A stretch of 53,300 bases of DNA from Blastococcus capsensis (lineage in GTDB: Bacteria; Actinomycetota; Actinomycetes; Mycobacteriales; Geodermatophilaceae), in contig NZ_JASNNW010000003.1 in the NCBI RefSeq assembly GCF_030165005.1, positions 1 through 53,300 on the forward strand, given 5' to 3'. Shown piece after piece: positions 23,645 to 31,288 of this stretch (positions are counted from its first letter, which is position 1; every line of letters starts with the position of its first letter). A program made the position numbers and the translations under genes. Below the pieces are notes generated by a model. It saw nothing but the letters and a program-made list of their open reading frames with translations, was not told where the DNA came from and made no database searches.

Positions 23645-25773
23645 GACGTCTCCTCCTCCACCGAACCGGTGTCGCCGTCGATCCGGACGGTCGTGCCGGG
23701 CTGGAACCGCTCGAGCGCCCCGGAGAAGCCGACGACGGTCGGCACGCCGGACTCCCGCGCCAGGATGGCCAGGTGCGCCAGCACGCTGCCGGTCTCGGCG
23801 ACCAGGCCGGCCAGCCGCGGCAGCACCGGGGCGAGCGAGGGATCGAGGTTCCGGACGACGAGCACGGCTCCCTCCGGCGGGTTCTCGCCGTGGTGCACCG
23901 GGCCGCTGCCGGCCCCGCCACCGGCGCCCGTTCCGCCGGACGTGCCCGTGACCGCCACCGGCCGGCCGGTGTCGCTCATCCGGAACCGCGCGGGCAGCGG
24001 CTCGCCCGGCTCCGCCAGCTGCGGCCGGAGCTCTCGATCGGTGGCGTGCACGGCGGCCGCCAGCTCCTCCAGCCGCAAGCCCCGCACCTGCTCGGCGCCG
24101 CCCAGCCGACCGGCCGCGGCCAGCCGCTCCCCGAGCGTCCAGGAGGCCCGGGCGGTCACCTCCTGCAGCCAGCGGACGCGGAGGCGGAGCGCCTCGCGGA
24201 GCAGGCCGGCGTCGGTCTCGTCGCCGGGCGGCGCGCTGTCGGGTGCGTCGACGTCGGGCGGCAGCTGCGGAACGGCGCAGATGCGCGGCGCCGCGAGCGC
24301 GAGCACCACCGGGTTCGCGGCCACGATCTCGGCGTCGGTCAGCCCGGACTGCCGGGACCGGGCCAGCACGCGCAGGGCCGCGCTGACCCCGGTGAGCCGG
24401 GGCGCCGCCGGGTCGACGAGCATCCCCATGAGGACCTCGTGCGCGTGCACCGAGCGCAGGGCCGGCTGCACGCGGTGCAGGACGGCGACCAGCTGGCGGT
24501 CGGAGAGCGCGGCGAGGGGCGGGACACCACCGAGGACGTGGTCGGCGGAGCCGAGGACGTCCTGCGCCAGCACCGGCAGCGCGGACCGCAGCCGGCCCAC
24601 CCGCCAGGACGCCCGCAACCGGCGCAGCCGTGGGCGGGGGTCGAGCCGCTCCCGCAGCCGCGGCGCTTCCTGACGGCTCTCCAGCAGGTCGAGGTCGACG
24701 GCCGGCCAGCCGCCCAGGACGGTGACCAGCGGTGAGTCGTCGACGGCGGTGCGGTCGGCGGTGCCGGCCAGCAGGACGGCGTGCCGGAGCGCCTCGCGCA
24801 GCGGGGGGATCCAGAGGTCGGTCTCCAGCGGCTGCAGCGGCTCGGGGAACGTCTCCGCCACGGGACCGGGCCCGAGCACCGGTCCGTGGGGGCGGCCGCG
24901 ACCCTCCGCGGTGACCGGGCGGCTCTGCAGCAGCCGCAGGTGCCCCTGCTCGTCGAACGCCCACTCGACGTCCTGCGGTCCGCCGAAGACCGCCGCCGTC
25001 CGGCGGGCCAGGTCGGCCAGGGCGCGCAGCTGGGGACGGCGCAGGCGGACGCCGCCGTCGCCCCGGGTGACGTCGGTGCGTCGCCCGGAGCGGTCCAGCT
25101 CGTAGCGGTCGCCATCGACCTCGCCGCTCACCAGCCGGTCCGGGCCGCCGGTCACCGCGGCGACGACCAGCCGGTCCTCCCGGCCCGACACCGGGTCGAT
25201 CCCGAAGAGCACACCGCCGCTGCGGGCCTCGAGCAGCGGCTGGACGAGGACGGCGAGGGGCTCGCTCCCGGTGAGGGCGTCGGACCCGGCGGCCGCCGTC
25301 TCCCGCGAGGCGATGACGGTGGCCACCGCGCGGTCGAACGCCTCGCGGCCCTCGACCCCCACGACCGACTCGAAGCGGCCGGCCATCGAGGAGTCCCCGA
25401 GGTCCTCCACCGTCGAGCTGCTGCGCACCACCAGGGACCGCCGCCCGTCCTCGGACAGCTCCCGCCAGGCGGCCAGCGCCTCGTCGGGGAGCGGGGCGCC
25501 GGAGGCCAGCCGCTCCACGGTGGCGGTGGTGATCACGAACCCCGGCACGATCGGCAGGCCCTTGGCGCGGGCGCGCGCCAGTGCCGCCGCCTTCGCGCCG
25601 GTCAGCCCGTCGTCGGTCGCGGCCGCGTCGTCGAGGGCCACGACCGGCGGGCCGTCGGTGAGCGGCGCGGCGCGGAAGCTGCCGTCGGTGGAGGTCGCAG
25701 ACACCAGGGATGGGTTGCCGGGTGCAGGCGCACGCAATCGTTCCGGAGCGCTGACCGGCCGTTTCGTCGACAA
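23641..25773 (-). CDS. PEP-synthase / rifampin-phosphotransferase-like enzyme
   Basis: This 710-residue protein has the three-part plan of pyruvate,phosphate dikinase relatives. An ATP-grasp PPDK_N domain covers about residues 40-315, with V-V-R-S-S-S-T-V-E-D-L-G-D-S-S-M-A-G and D-V-E-W-A-F-D and L-L-Q-S-R-P-V. A less conserved helical middle covers about 320-610. A C-terminal swivelling phosphohistidine domain has T-G-S-V-L-A-H-L-A-I-L-A-R-E-S-G-V-P-T-V-V. The phospho-accepting His is kept but lies in A-H-L-A rather than S-H-A-A. Relatives transfer the beta-phosphate of ATP to pyruvate or to rifamycins. The middle domain decides substrate and looks divergent here. Length is between those families. 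The TTG 25773 start lacks a clear ribosome-binding site, so the N-terminus is uncertain. Confidence 0.82.
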   Translation of the reverse strand: MSTKRPVSAPERLRAPAPGNPSLVSATSTDGSFRAAPLTDGPPVVALDDAAATDDGLTGAKAAALARARAKGLPIVPGFVITTATVERLASGAPLPDEALAAWRELSEDGRRSLVVRSSSTVEDLGDSSMAGRFESVVGVEGREAFDRAVATVIASRETAAAGSDALTGSEPLAVLVQPLLEARSGGVLFGIDPVSGREDRLVVAAVTGGPDRLVSGEVDGDRYELDRSGRRTDVTRGDGGVRLRRPQLRALADLARRTAAVFGGPQDVEWAFDEQGHLRLLQSRPVTAEGRGRPHGPVLGPGPVAETFPEPLQPLETDLWIPPLREALRHAVLLAGTADRTAVDDSPLVTVLGGWPAVDLDLLESRQEAPRLRERLDPRPRLRRLRASWRVGRLRSALPVLAQDVLGSADHVLGGVPPLAALSDRQLVAVLHRVQPALRSVHAHEVLMGMLVDPAAPRLTGVSAALRVLARSRQSGLTDAEIVAANPVVLALAAPRICAVPQLPPDVDAPDSAPPGDETDAGLLREALRLRVRWLQEVTARASWTLGERLAAAGRLGGAEQVRGLRLEELAAAVHATDRELRPQLAEPGEPLPARFRMSDTGRPVAVTGTSGGTGAGGGAGSGPVHHGENPPEGAVLVVRNLDPSLAPVLPRLAGLVAETGSVLAHLAILARESGVPTVVGFSGALERFQPGTTVRIDGDTGSVEEETS

Positions 25774-25817
25774 ACCGTAATGAGCCGGGAGACGGTGTCC
25801 GGGGGTACCGGACTGCG

Positions 25818-27071
25818 GTGGAACTCCTCCTGGTCTTCGCGGTGCTGCTGTTCGTCGGTGTCCTGTTCTCCGGCCTGGCGCACCGGACCGTGCTGTCCAC
25901 CGCCGTGCTGTTCCTGCTGGCCGGGTTCGTGCTGGGGGACGGCGTGACCGGCGTGCTCGACCTGCAGCCGGAGGACGAGATCGTCGTGGGGCTGGCCGAG
26001 CTCGCGCTGTTCTCGGTGCTCTACACCGACGGCATGCGGGTCGGCTTCTCCCATCTCCGGACGGCCTGGCGGCTGCCCGGCCGGGCGCTCGTGCTGGGCA
26101 TGCCGCTCACCTTCGGGATCACCGCGCTCCTCGCGCACTACGTCGCCGGCCTGCCGTGGATCCAGGCCATGCTCGTCGGGGCCGTGCTGGCGCCCACCGA
26201 CCCGGTCTTCGCCTCGGCCATCGTCGGCCGCGAGGAGGTGCCCGGGCGGCTGCGGTCGCTGCTCAACGTGGAGAGCGGGGTCAACGACGGGCTGGCGCTG
26301 CCGGTCGTCCTCGTCCTGCTCTCCGTGCTCGCCCGGGACGACGTCTCCTACGGGGCGCTGGCCACCGAGCTGGCGGTGGGCGTCGGCATCGGCTTCGCCG
26401 TCCCGGCGCTGGCGATCCTGCTGATCCGCAGCCGGTTCACCTCGGCCACTCCGCTCTACGCGTCCCTCGGCGGGCTGTCGATCGGGCTGATGGTGCTCGG
26501 CCTGGCGAACCTCACCCACGGGAACCTCTTCCTGGCAGCGTTCAGCGCGGGTGTCACCATCGCCACCTTCGCGCCGAAGGTGGAGAAGTCGTTCGCCGAG
26601 TTCGGCGAGCTGGTCACCGAGTTGCTGAAGCTCGCCGCGATCCTCGTGTTCGGCGCGCTCATCTCGCCGGCGTTCCTCGGCGAGATCCCGCTGACCGGCT
26701 ACGTGTTCGCCGTGCTGGCGCTGCTCCTCGCCCGTCCGCTGGCGAGCGCGGTGTCGCTGTTCCGCAGCGGCCTGCCGACCGCCGAGAAGGCGGTCGCGGC
26801 CTGGTTCGGGCCCAAGGGGTTCGCCTCGGTGGTCTACGGGCTGCTGATCCTCGAGGCCGGGGCGCCCGGGGCGGATGCCATGTTCCACCTGATCGCGCTG
26901 GTCATCGTCGCCTCGATCCTCGCCCACTCCTCGACCGACGTGCCCATCGCGCACGCCTTCGCACGGGCCGAGGCGCGAGCGGGACGCGAGGTACCCGACC
27001 AGCCGGTCGACGTGGCACCGGAGGGCGTGGGCATGCCGGGACCCAGGCGCACGGAAGCCGGCGGGAGGTGA
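25818..27071 (+). CDS. CPA1-type Na+(K+)/H+ antiporter
   Basis: This 417-residue protein has about twelve membrane helices. The ion-binding signature A-P-T-D-P-V-F-A-S lies in helix 5, and E-S-G-V-N-D-G-L-A-L in helix 6 supplies the second acidic pair (N-D); both are the core of the sodium/proton exchanger fold. F-G-P-K-G-F-A-S-V-V-Y is also typical of the family. The C-terminal 30 residues are short and hydrophilic, so no regulatory domain is attached. It would exchange Na+ or K+ for H+ across the cytoplasmic membrane. The start is GTG 25818. Its stop overlaps the GTG of the TIGR02587-type gene, which couples the three membrane genes 25818-28293. Confidence 0.9.
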   Translation: MELLLVFAVLLFVGVLFSGLAHRTVLSTAVLFLLAGFVLGDGVTGVLDLQPEDEIVVGLAELALFSVLYTDGMRVGFSHLRTAWRLPGRALVLGMPLTFGITALLAHYVAGLPWIQAMLVGAVLAPTDPVFASAIVGREEVPGRLRSLLNVESGVNDGLALPVVLVLLSVLARDDVSYGALATELAVGVGIGFAVPALAILLIRSRFTSATPLYASLGGLSIGLMVLGLANLTHGNLFLAAFSAGVTIATFAPKVEKSFAEFGELVTELLKLAAILVFGALISPAFLGEIPLTGYVFAVLALLLARPLASAVSLFRSGLPTAEKAVAAWFGPKGFASVVYGLLILEAGAPGADAMFHLIALVIVASILAHSSTDVPIAHAFARAEARAGREVPDQPVDVAPEGVGMPGPRRTEAGGR

Positions 27072-27874
27072 GCCGGACCGGCGATCAGGAGCTGGCCAAG
27101 GGCGTCGGGCGGGCGCTCGCGGGAGCGCTGCTGTTCGCCCTGCCGCTGCTGATGACGATGGAGTTCTGGCGGCTCGCACACACCGTGGAGCGGTACCGCC
27201 TGGCGCTCCTGGTCGTGGTGACCGTGCTCCTGGTGCTCGGGCTGAACCGTTCCTTCGGATCGGGCCCCGACGGGGTCGGCGTGGGCGGGTACCTGGCCGA
27301 CGCGGGGGTCGCGCTCCTGGCCGCCGCGGTGGCCGCGACGGTGGTCCTCGGGACGCTGGGGGTCATCGATCCGCTGCGGGACTGGCGCGCGGCCCTGTCG
27401 GTGATCGCGATGGAGACGCTGCCGGCGGCCATCGGTGCCTCGTACGCGCGCAGCCAGCTGGGCCAGGGCAGCAGACGGCCTGCTGGCACGGGGTACGGCC
27501 ACGAGGTGTTCCTGATGACCGCCGGAGCCGTCGTCTTCGCGGCGAACATCGCACCGACCGAGGAGGTGGTGCTGCTGGCCGCCGACGCCGGCCCGGTCCG
27601 CGTCGTGCTGCTCGTCGTCCTCAGCCTCGTGCTGATGCACGGCTTCGTGTACGCCGTGGGGTTCGGTGGGCAGGAGAAGGCCACGAGCGGGTTGGTGCGG
27701 TCGTTCCTGACCTTGACCGTGGTGGGGTACGCCGCCGCCTTCGCCGTCTCGGCCTACATCCTGTGGACCTTCGGCCGGTTCGACGGCACCGGCCTCACCA
27801 TGGCCGTGAGCCAGACCGTCGTGCTCGCCCTTCCCGGCAGCATCGGCGCCGCGGCAGCACGGCTCATCCTGTGA
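27068..27874 (+). CDS. TIGR02587-type integral membrane protein
   Basis: From GTG 27068, overlapping the antiporter stop, the protein has 268 residues and about seven membrane helices. The start is typical of the TIGR02587 family: R-A-L-A-G-A-L-L-F-A-L-P-L-L-M-T-M-E-F-W, with the conserved M-E-x-W. A central charged loop carries R-D-W-R-A-A-L-S-V-I-A-M-E-T-L-P-A-A-I-G-A-S, and A-A-N-I-A-P-T-E-E-V-V is another conserved block. Family function is unknown. Known members sit next to a TIGR02588 protein, as here. The extra coupling to a cation/proton antiporter suggests a role connected with ion or pH homeostasis, which is inference only. Confidence 0.78.
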   Translation: MSRTGDQELAKGVGRALAGALLFALPLLMTMEFWRLAHTVERYRLALLVVVTVLLVLGLNRSFGSGPDGVGVGGYLADAGVALLAAAVAATVVLGTLGVIDPLRDWRAALSVIAMETLPAAIGASYARSQLGQGSRRPAGTGYGHEVFLMTAGAVVFAANIAPTEEVVLLAADAGPVRVVLLVVLSLVLMHGFVYAVGFGGQEKATSGLVRSFLTLTVVGYAAAFAVSAYILWTFGRFDGTGLTMAVSQTVVLALPGSIGAAAARLIL

Positions 27875-28293
27875 CGGAGGACGACGTGGACGACGACGAG
27901 GACCGCAGCGGGGGGAAGGAGCGGACGACGGGCGGCGAGTACGCCCTCGGCGCGCTCGGCGGACTGCTCGTCGTGCTGCTGCTGGGCTTCCTGACCTACC
28001 AGGCCGTGGCGGTGCGGGAGTCCGGCGCGGAGCTGTCGGTGACCGTCACCTCGGTGGAGCCCAGCGGGGACGGCTACGCGGTGCACTTCCGGGTCGTGAA
28101 CACCGGCGGGCGGACGGCGGAGCAGGTGCAGGTCTCCGGCACGCTGTCGCAGAACGGCAGCGAGGTGGAGCAGTCGACCGCCACCGTCGCCTACGTGCCG
28201 CCGGAGAGCTGGCGGGTCGGGGCGCTGCTGTTCTCCGAGGACCCGGGGACGGGGCGGCTGCAGGTGGGGCCGTCGGGGTACACCGCGCCGTGA
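27871..28293 (+). CDS. TIGR02588-type membrane-anchored protein
   Basis: From GTG 27871, overlapping the upstream stop as GTGA, the protein has 140 residues. A very acidic N-terminus (MTEDDVDDDEDRSGGKE) is followed by one membrane helix (about 26-46, L-G-G-L-L-V-V-L-L-L-G-F-L) and an outer beta domain with V-H-F-R-V-V-N-T-G-G-R-T-A-E-Q-V-Q-V. This matches the usual TIGR02588 layout: one helix and a beta-sandwich with the N-T-G turn. The family has no known function. It is the constant partner of TIGR02587 proteins. Here the pair is translationally chained to an antiporter. The acidic N-terminal tail would be cytoplasmic. Confidence 0.78.
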   Translation: MTEDDVDDDEDRSGGKERTTGGEYALGALGGLLVVLLLGFLTYQAVAVRESGAELSVTVTSVEPSGDGYAVHFRVVNTGGRTAEQVQVSGTLSQNGSEVEQSTATVAYVPPESWRVGALLFSEDPGTGRLQVGPSGYTAP

Positions 28294-28429
28294 GACGGGC
28301 GGCCGACAGCCGGGCTGGTCGTGACGATGCCCCCGGTGGACGGCGGGGTGGGTCCGACCGGAGGATCGGTGCCGTGCCCGACCAGCCCCGCGCCGTGCCG
28401 CGCATCCCTGCCGGACGGAGCCGGTCGCG

Positions 28430-29350
28430 GTGAAGCTCTCCGACGTCGCCGATGAGCTGTACGGCCTGCCACCCGACGAGTTCATCGGTGCCCGTGAGGC
28501 CCGGCGAAAGGAGGCACGCGCCGATGGCGACCGCGACCTGGCCCGCGCCGTCGGGAAGCTGCGCAAGCCGTCCACCGCCGCGTGGGTGGTGAACACGGTC
28601 ACCCGGCGGGAAGCGACCGAGATGGCCCAGCTGGTGGATCTCGGCGCGGCGCTGCGCGAGGCGCAGGAGACCCTCGAGGGCGACGAGCTCAAGGATCTTG
28701 CCCAGCAACGCCACCGGGTCGTGGCGGCCTTGACCCGCCAGGCGCGGTCGCTGGCGCAGGAGCTGGGCCGTCCGGTCAGCGACTCCGTCGCCGAGCAGGT
28801 CCAGGACACGCTGCGCGCCGCCATCGCCGACGAGGACGCCGGGCAGGCGGTGCTCTCGGGCCACCTCCTGACCGCCCTGTCGCACAGCGGCATGGCGCAC
28901 GTCGAGGTCGAGGGCGCGGTCGCCGACGTCGGGTCCCGGGAGCGGAAGCCGGCTGCGGCCCGGAACGGTGCCTCGCGCAGTGCCCGCTCCTCGGCCGACC
29001 CGCGGCGCCGGCGGGCGCGGGAGGAGGCGCTCGAGAAGGCCCGTGCCGATCTGGTGGAGGCCGAGGCGGCCGCGGCCGAGGCGGACGACGAGGCGGCGGC
29101 TGACCGGGAGCGGGTCGAGCAGGTCGGCGCTCGCCGGGACGACGCCAGGGCGCGGATCGACGATCTGGAGCAGCAGCTCCGGCGCGCGGAGAAGGAGGCC
29201 GGTGCTCTCGGCGAGGAGTTCCGGACGGCGCAGCGGCGCCGGGACGTCAGCGAGCGCCGGTCGGGGCGTGCCCGCACCGTGCACGACCGGGCGCGGGCGC
29301 GCGTCGAGCGGCTGTCGGCCGAGGTGAGCAGGGGATGCGGGGAGGACTGA
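28430..29350 (+). CDS. Coiled-coil protein upstream of ku
   Basis: This 306-residue protein opens with a conserved actinobacterial block (L-Y-G-L-P-P-D-E-F-I-G-A-R-E-A-R-R-K-E-A-R) and L-R-K-P-S-T-A-A-W-V-V-N. A helical middle follows, then a basic linker around 165-195 (R-S-A-R-S-S-A-D-P-R-R-R-R-A-R). The last 110 residues are a long coiled coil rich in A, E and R, ending C-G-E-D. The basic linker suggests nucleic-acid binding; nothing more can be said. It is 85 bases upstream of ku on the same strand. Actinobacterial relatives are annotated only as hypothetical to my knowledge. Start GTG 28430 has GGAG about 15 bases upstream, slightly far. Confidence 0.75.
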   Translation: MKLSDVADELYGLPPDEFIGAREARRKEARADGDRDLARAVGKLRKPSTAAWVVNTVTRREATEMAQLVDLGAALREAQETLEGDELKDLAQQRHRVVAALTRQARSLAQELGRPVSDSVAEQVQDTLRAAIADEDAGQAVLSGHLLTALSHSGMAHVEVEGAVADVGSRERKPAAARNGASRSARSSADPRRRRAREEALEKARADLVEAEAAAAEADDEAAADRERVEQVGARRDDARARIDDLEQQLRRAEKEAGALGEEFRTAQRRRDVSERRSGRARTVHDRARARVERLSAEVSRGCGED

Positions 29351-29435
29351 GCCGACGGACGCCGCGTCCGACCGGAGTGACGTGGGCGGTCGCCGGGTAG
29401 GGCGGTCCGCAGTCGCTCGGTGAGGAGGCGCTGTC

Positions 29436-30440
29436 GTGGCACGAGCCATCTGGACGGGGGCCCTGACGTTCGGGCTGGTGAACGTACCGGTCGGGCTGTA
29501 CTCGGCGACCCAGGACAAGTCGGTCCACTTCAACCAGTTCGAGCGCGGCACGTCCTCCCGCATCCGGTACAAGCGGATCAACGAGGACACCGGTGAGGAG
29601 GTGGACTACGACGACATCGTCAAGGGCGAGGAGGTCGGCGACGGGCGGTACGTGATCGTCGCGCCGGAGGAGCTCGAGGAGATCGAGCCCGGGCGATCAC
29701 GGGTCATCGACATCTCCGACTTCGTGGACGTGGCCCAGATCGACCCCGTCTACTACGGGAAGACCTACTACCTGGCGCCGCAGGACGAGGGGGCGCAGCG
29801 CGCGTACGCGCTGCTGCTGCAGGCGATGGAGCGAGCCGAACGGGTGGGCATCGCCACGTTCGTGATGCGGTCCAAGCAGTACCTGGCCGCCGTACGGCCC
29901 CAGGGGGACGTGCTGACGCTGGAGACCATGTTCTTCGCCGACGAGGTGCGCGACCCGGTGGAGGAGATCGAGCAGCTGCCGGTCCGGCACTCGTTCAAGT
30001 CCCGCGACCTGGACATGGCCGTCTCCCTGATCGACTCGATGAGCACCGACTGGGACCCCACCAACTACCGCGACACCTACCGCGACCGGGTCAACGAGCT
30101 GATCGAGGCCAAGCGTCGCGGGGAGGAAGTGGTCACCGAGGGGGCACCGGAGACGGCCGGGAACGTCGTGGACCTGATGGAGGCCCTGCGCGCCAGCGTG
30201 GAGGCTGCCGGCAAGCACCGCCCGGGCAACCGCGGGCCCGACCGGAAACTGGCGACCCGGAAGGCCGATGGCGGACCGACGGCCGGCGGATCGGACGAGG
30301 AACTGCAGGACATGTCGAAGCAGGAGCTGTACGACCTGGCGCAGGAGCTGGATGTCTCCGGTCGGTCGAAGATGACCCGGGACGAGCTCCTCGACGCGGT
30401 GGCGACGGCCCGGTCGGCGGGGAGGGGCAAGGCGTCCTGA
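29436..30440 (+). CDS. ku: Ku protein, non-homologous end joining
   Basis: This 334-residue protein starts at GTG 29436 with GAGGAGG upstream. The bacterial Ku core spans residues 1-250: A-R-A-I-W-T-G-A-L-T-F-G-L-V-N-V-P-V, K-T-Y-Y-L-A-P-Q-D, and R-D-T-Y-R-D-R-V-N-E-L-I-E-A-K. It forms a ring dimer on double-strand ends and recruits the ligase LigD. The C-terminus is extended: a basic linker (R-G-P-D-R-K-L-A-T-R-K) and then a SAP/Rho-N-like motif (M-S-K-Q-E-L-Y-D-L-A-Q-E-L-D-V-S-G-R-S-K-M) that many actinobacterial Ku proteins carry for extra DNA contact. No ligD is in the window. The convergent neighbour shares the C-terminal motif. Confidence 0.96.
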   Translation: MARAIWTGALTFGLVNVPVGLYSATQDKSVHFNQFERGTSSRIRYKRINEDTGEEVDYDDIVKGEEVGDGRYVIVAPEELEEIEPGRSRVIDISDFVDVAQIDPVYYGKTYYLAPQDEGAQRAYALLLQAMERAERVGIATFVMRSKQYLAAVRPQGDVLTLETMFFADEVRDPVEEIEQLPVRHSFKSRDLDMAVSLIDSMSTDWDPTNYRDTYRDRVNELIEAKRRGEEVVTEGAPETAGNVVDLMEALRASVEAAGKHRPGNRGPDRKLATRKADGGPTAGGSDEELQDMSKQELYDLAQELDVSGRSKMTRDELLDAVATARSAGRGKAS

Positions 30441-30460
30441 CCCGGCTCGGACGCCGGGTG

Positions 30461-30496
30461 CGGGCCGTGGCGCCGGGGTGTGACGACCACGGCCCG
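30461..30496. terminator. Hairpin between convergent ku and Rho-N-like gene
   Basis: CGGGCCGTGG (30461-30470) pairs perfectly with CCACGGCCCG (30487-30496) over a 16-base loop. It occupies the 70-base gap between two convergent genes and can terminate both. No T-tract follows, which is usual for this type of genome. Confidence 0.6.
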
Positions 30497-30510
30497 ACCG
30501 GGTCCTGCGG

Positions 30511-31152
30511 TCAGGCGTCCTCGCGGTCCGGGCTCTCCAGCCGGAAGAAGGTGCTCTGGTTCCCGTCCTTGCGCTCCTCCTGGTAGAGGAAGTTCAGCGT
30601 GCGGGCGTCGAAGGTGTCGAACCACTCGTCCCAGCTGACGTGACGCAGGTTCCCGGAGTCCCCGCCGAAGTCGAAGCGCAGCACACCCAGGTGGTCGCCG
30701 TGCTCGGTGCCCTCCACCGTGGCCGGGACGCCGCCGCGGTCCTCGGCCCAGCGGCGGATGACCTCGTGGCTGGTCGTGGCGAGGCTGCGTCCGGCGCGCT
30801 CGGGGTCCTCGTCCAGCGAGGTGATCTCCTGGGAGTACTTGAGGGACTTCGACGTCTGCTCGCCGGTGCGCAGGTGCCCGTCGTCGGGGCCGCGGTCGCC
30901 CGGGGCCCCGGCCCCGCCGTCGCCCTTACCGCCGTCGCCCTTACCGCCGTCGCCCTTACCGCCGTCGCCCTTACCGCCGTCGCCACGGTTCTCCTTGTAC
31001 GCCTGGGAGACCGCGTCGACGAGTTCTTCCTTCTTCATCGACGACGTGCCTTCCACGCCGCTGTCCCTGGCCTTCTCCCGGAGCTCGTCGACCTTCATCT
31101 CGCGCAGCTCGGTCTCGCTCAGGCCGGGGGTGCCCGGTGTCTCGTTCGTCAT
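30511..31152 (-). CDS. Rho-N/SAP-like domain protein with GDGGK repeats
   Basis: This 213-residue protein has three parts. Residues about 12-48 are a Rho-N-like helix-extended-loop-helix motif (M-K-V-D-E-L-R-E-K-A-R-D-S-G-V-E-G-T-S-S). A low-complexity linker of tandem G-D-G-G-K units (about 57-78) follows; it is encoded by a 15-bp minisatellite. A C-terminal domain of about 115 residues has D-P-E-R-A-G-R-S-L-A-T-T-S-H-E-V-I-R-R-W-A and S-W-D-E-W-F-D-T-F-D. Similar C-terminal domains occur in uncharacterised actinobacterial proteins. The N-terminal motif usually binds nucleic acid. The motif shared with the Ku C-terminus, and the location, suggest a DNA-related role; this is inference. The start is ATG 31152. 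Confidence 0.78.
   Translation of the reverse strand: MTNETPGTPGLSETELREMKVDELREKARDSGVEGTSSMKKEELVDAVSQAYKENRGDGGKGDGGKGDGGKGDGGKGDGGAGAPGDRGPDDGHLRTGEQTSKSLKYSQEITSLDEDPERAGRSLATTSHEVIRRWAEDRGGVPATVEGTEHGDHLGVLRFDFGGDSGNLRHVSWDEWFDTFDARTLNFLYQEERKDGNQSTFFRLESPDREDA
30916..30984. repeat. 15-bp in-frame minisatellite inside Rho-N-like gene
   Basis: Four perfect copies of GCCGTCGCCCTTACC at 30916-30975 are followed by nine bases of a fifth copy. Read on the minus strand each unit encodes G-K-G-D-G. Copies are identical at DNA level, so expansion is recent or active. The unit is a multiple of three, so copy changes only alter linker length. Confidence 0.9.
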
Positions 31153-31236
31153 GCGTCAGTCCTCCTCCGGGGTCGGTGCAGGCGATCGATCTCCGCCGTA
31201 CCCGTCACCCGGCGTCGCACGCGCACCGGCATGTCG

Positions 31237-31276
31237 AGTTGTCGCCGTGTCGACCGGCGTCGACACGGCGACAACT
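31237..31276 (-). terminator. 18-bp perfect hairpin downstream of formamidase gene
   Basis: AGTTGTCGCCGTGTCGAC (31237-31254) pairs perfectly with 31259-31276 around a CGGC tetraloop. It lies 12 bases past the formamidase stop on the minus strand and upstream of the Rho-N-like gene start. It is probably the terminator of the amide-utilisation operon, though no T-tract is present. Confidence 0.65.
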
Positions 31277-31288
31277 GGACAGCGGGCG

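Noticed and set aside
23641..25773. Rifamycin-associated element upstream of the phosphotransferase-like gene
   Set aside because: I looked for the GGGGCTTGCGGCAAGGCCC-type element upstream of 25773 and saw nothing similar.
23093..25900. 935-codon frame covering the PEP-utiliser gene
   Set aside because: Most of it is out of frame with the clear PPDK-type domain. Only its last 183 codons, from GTG 23644, form a plausible protein.
30916..30984. CRISPR-like array
   Set aside because: Repeats are contiguous without spacers and are in frame within a gene: a minisatellite.
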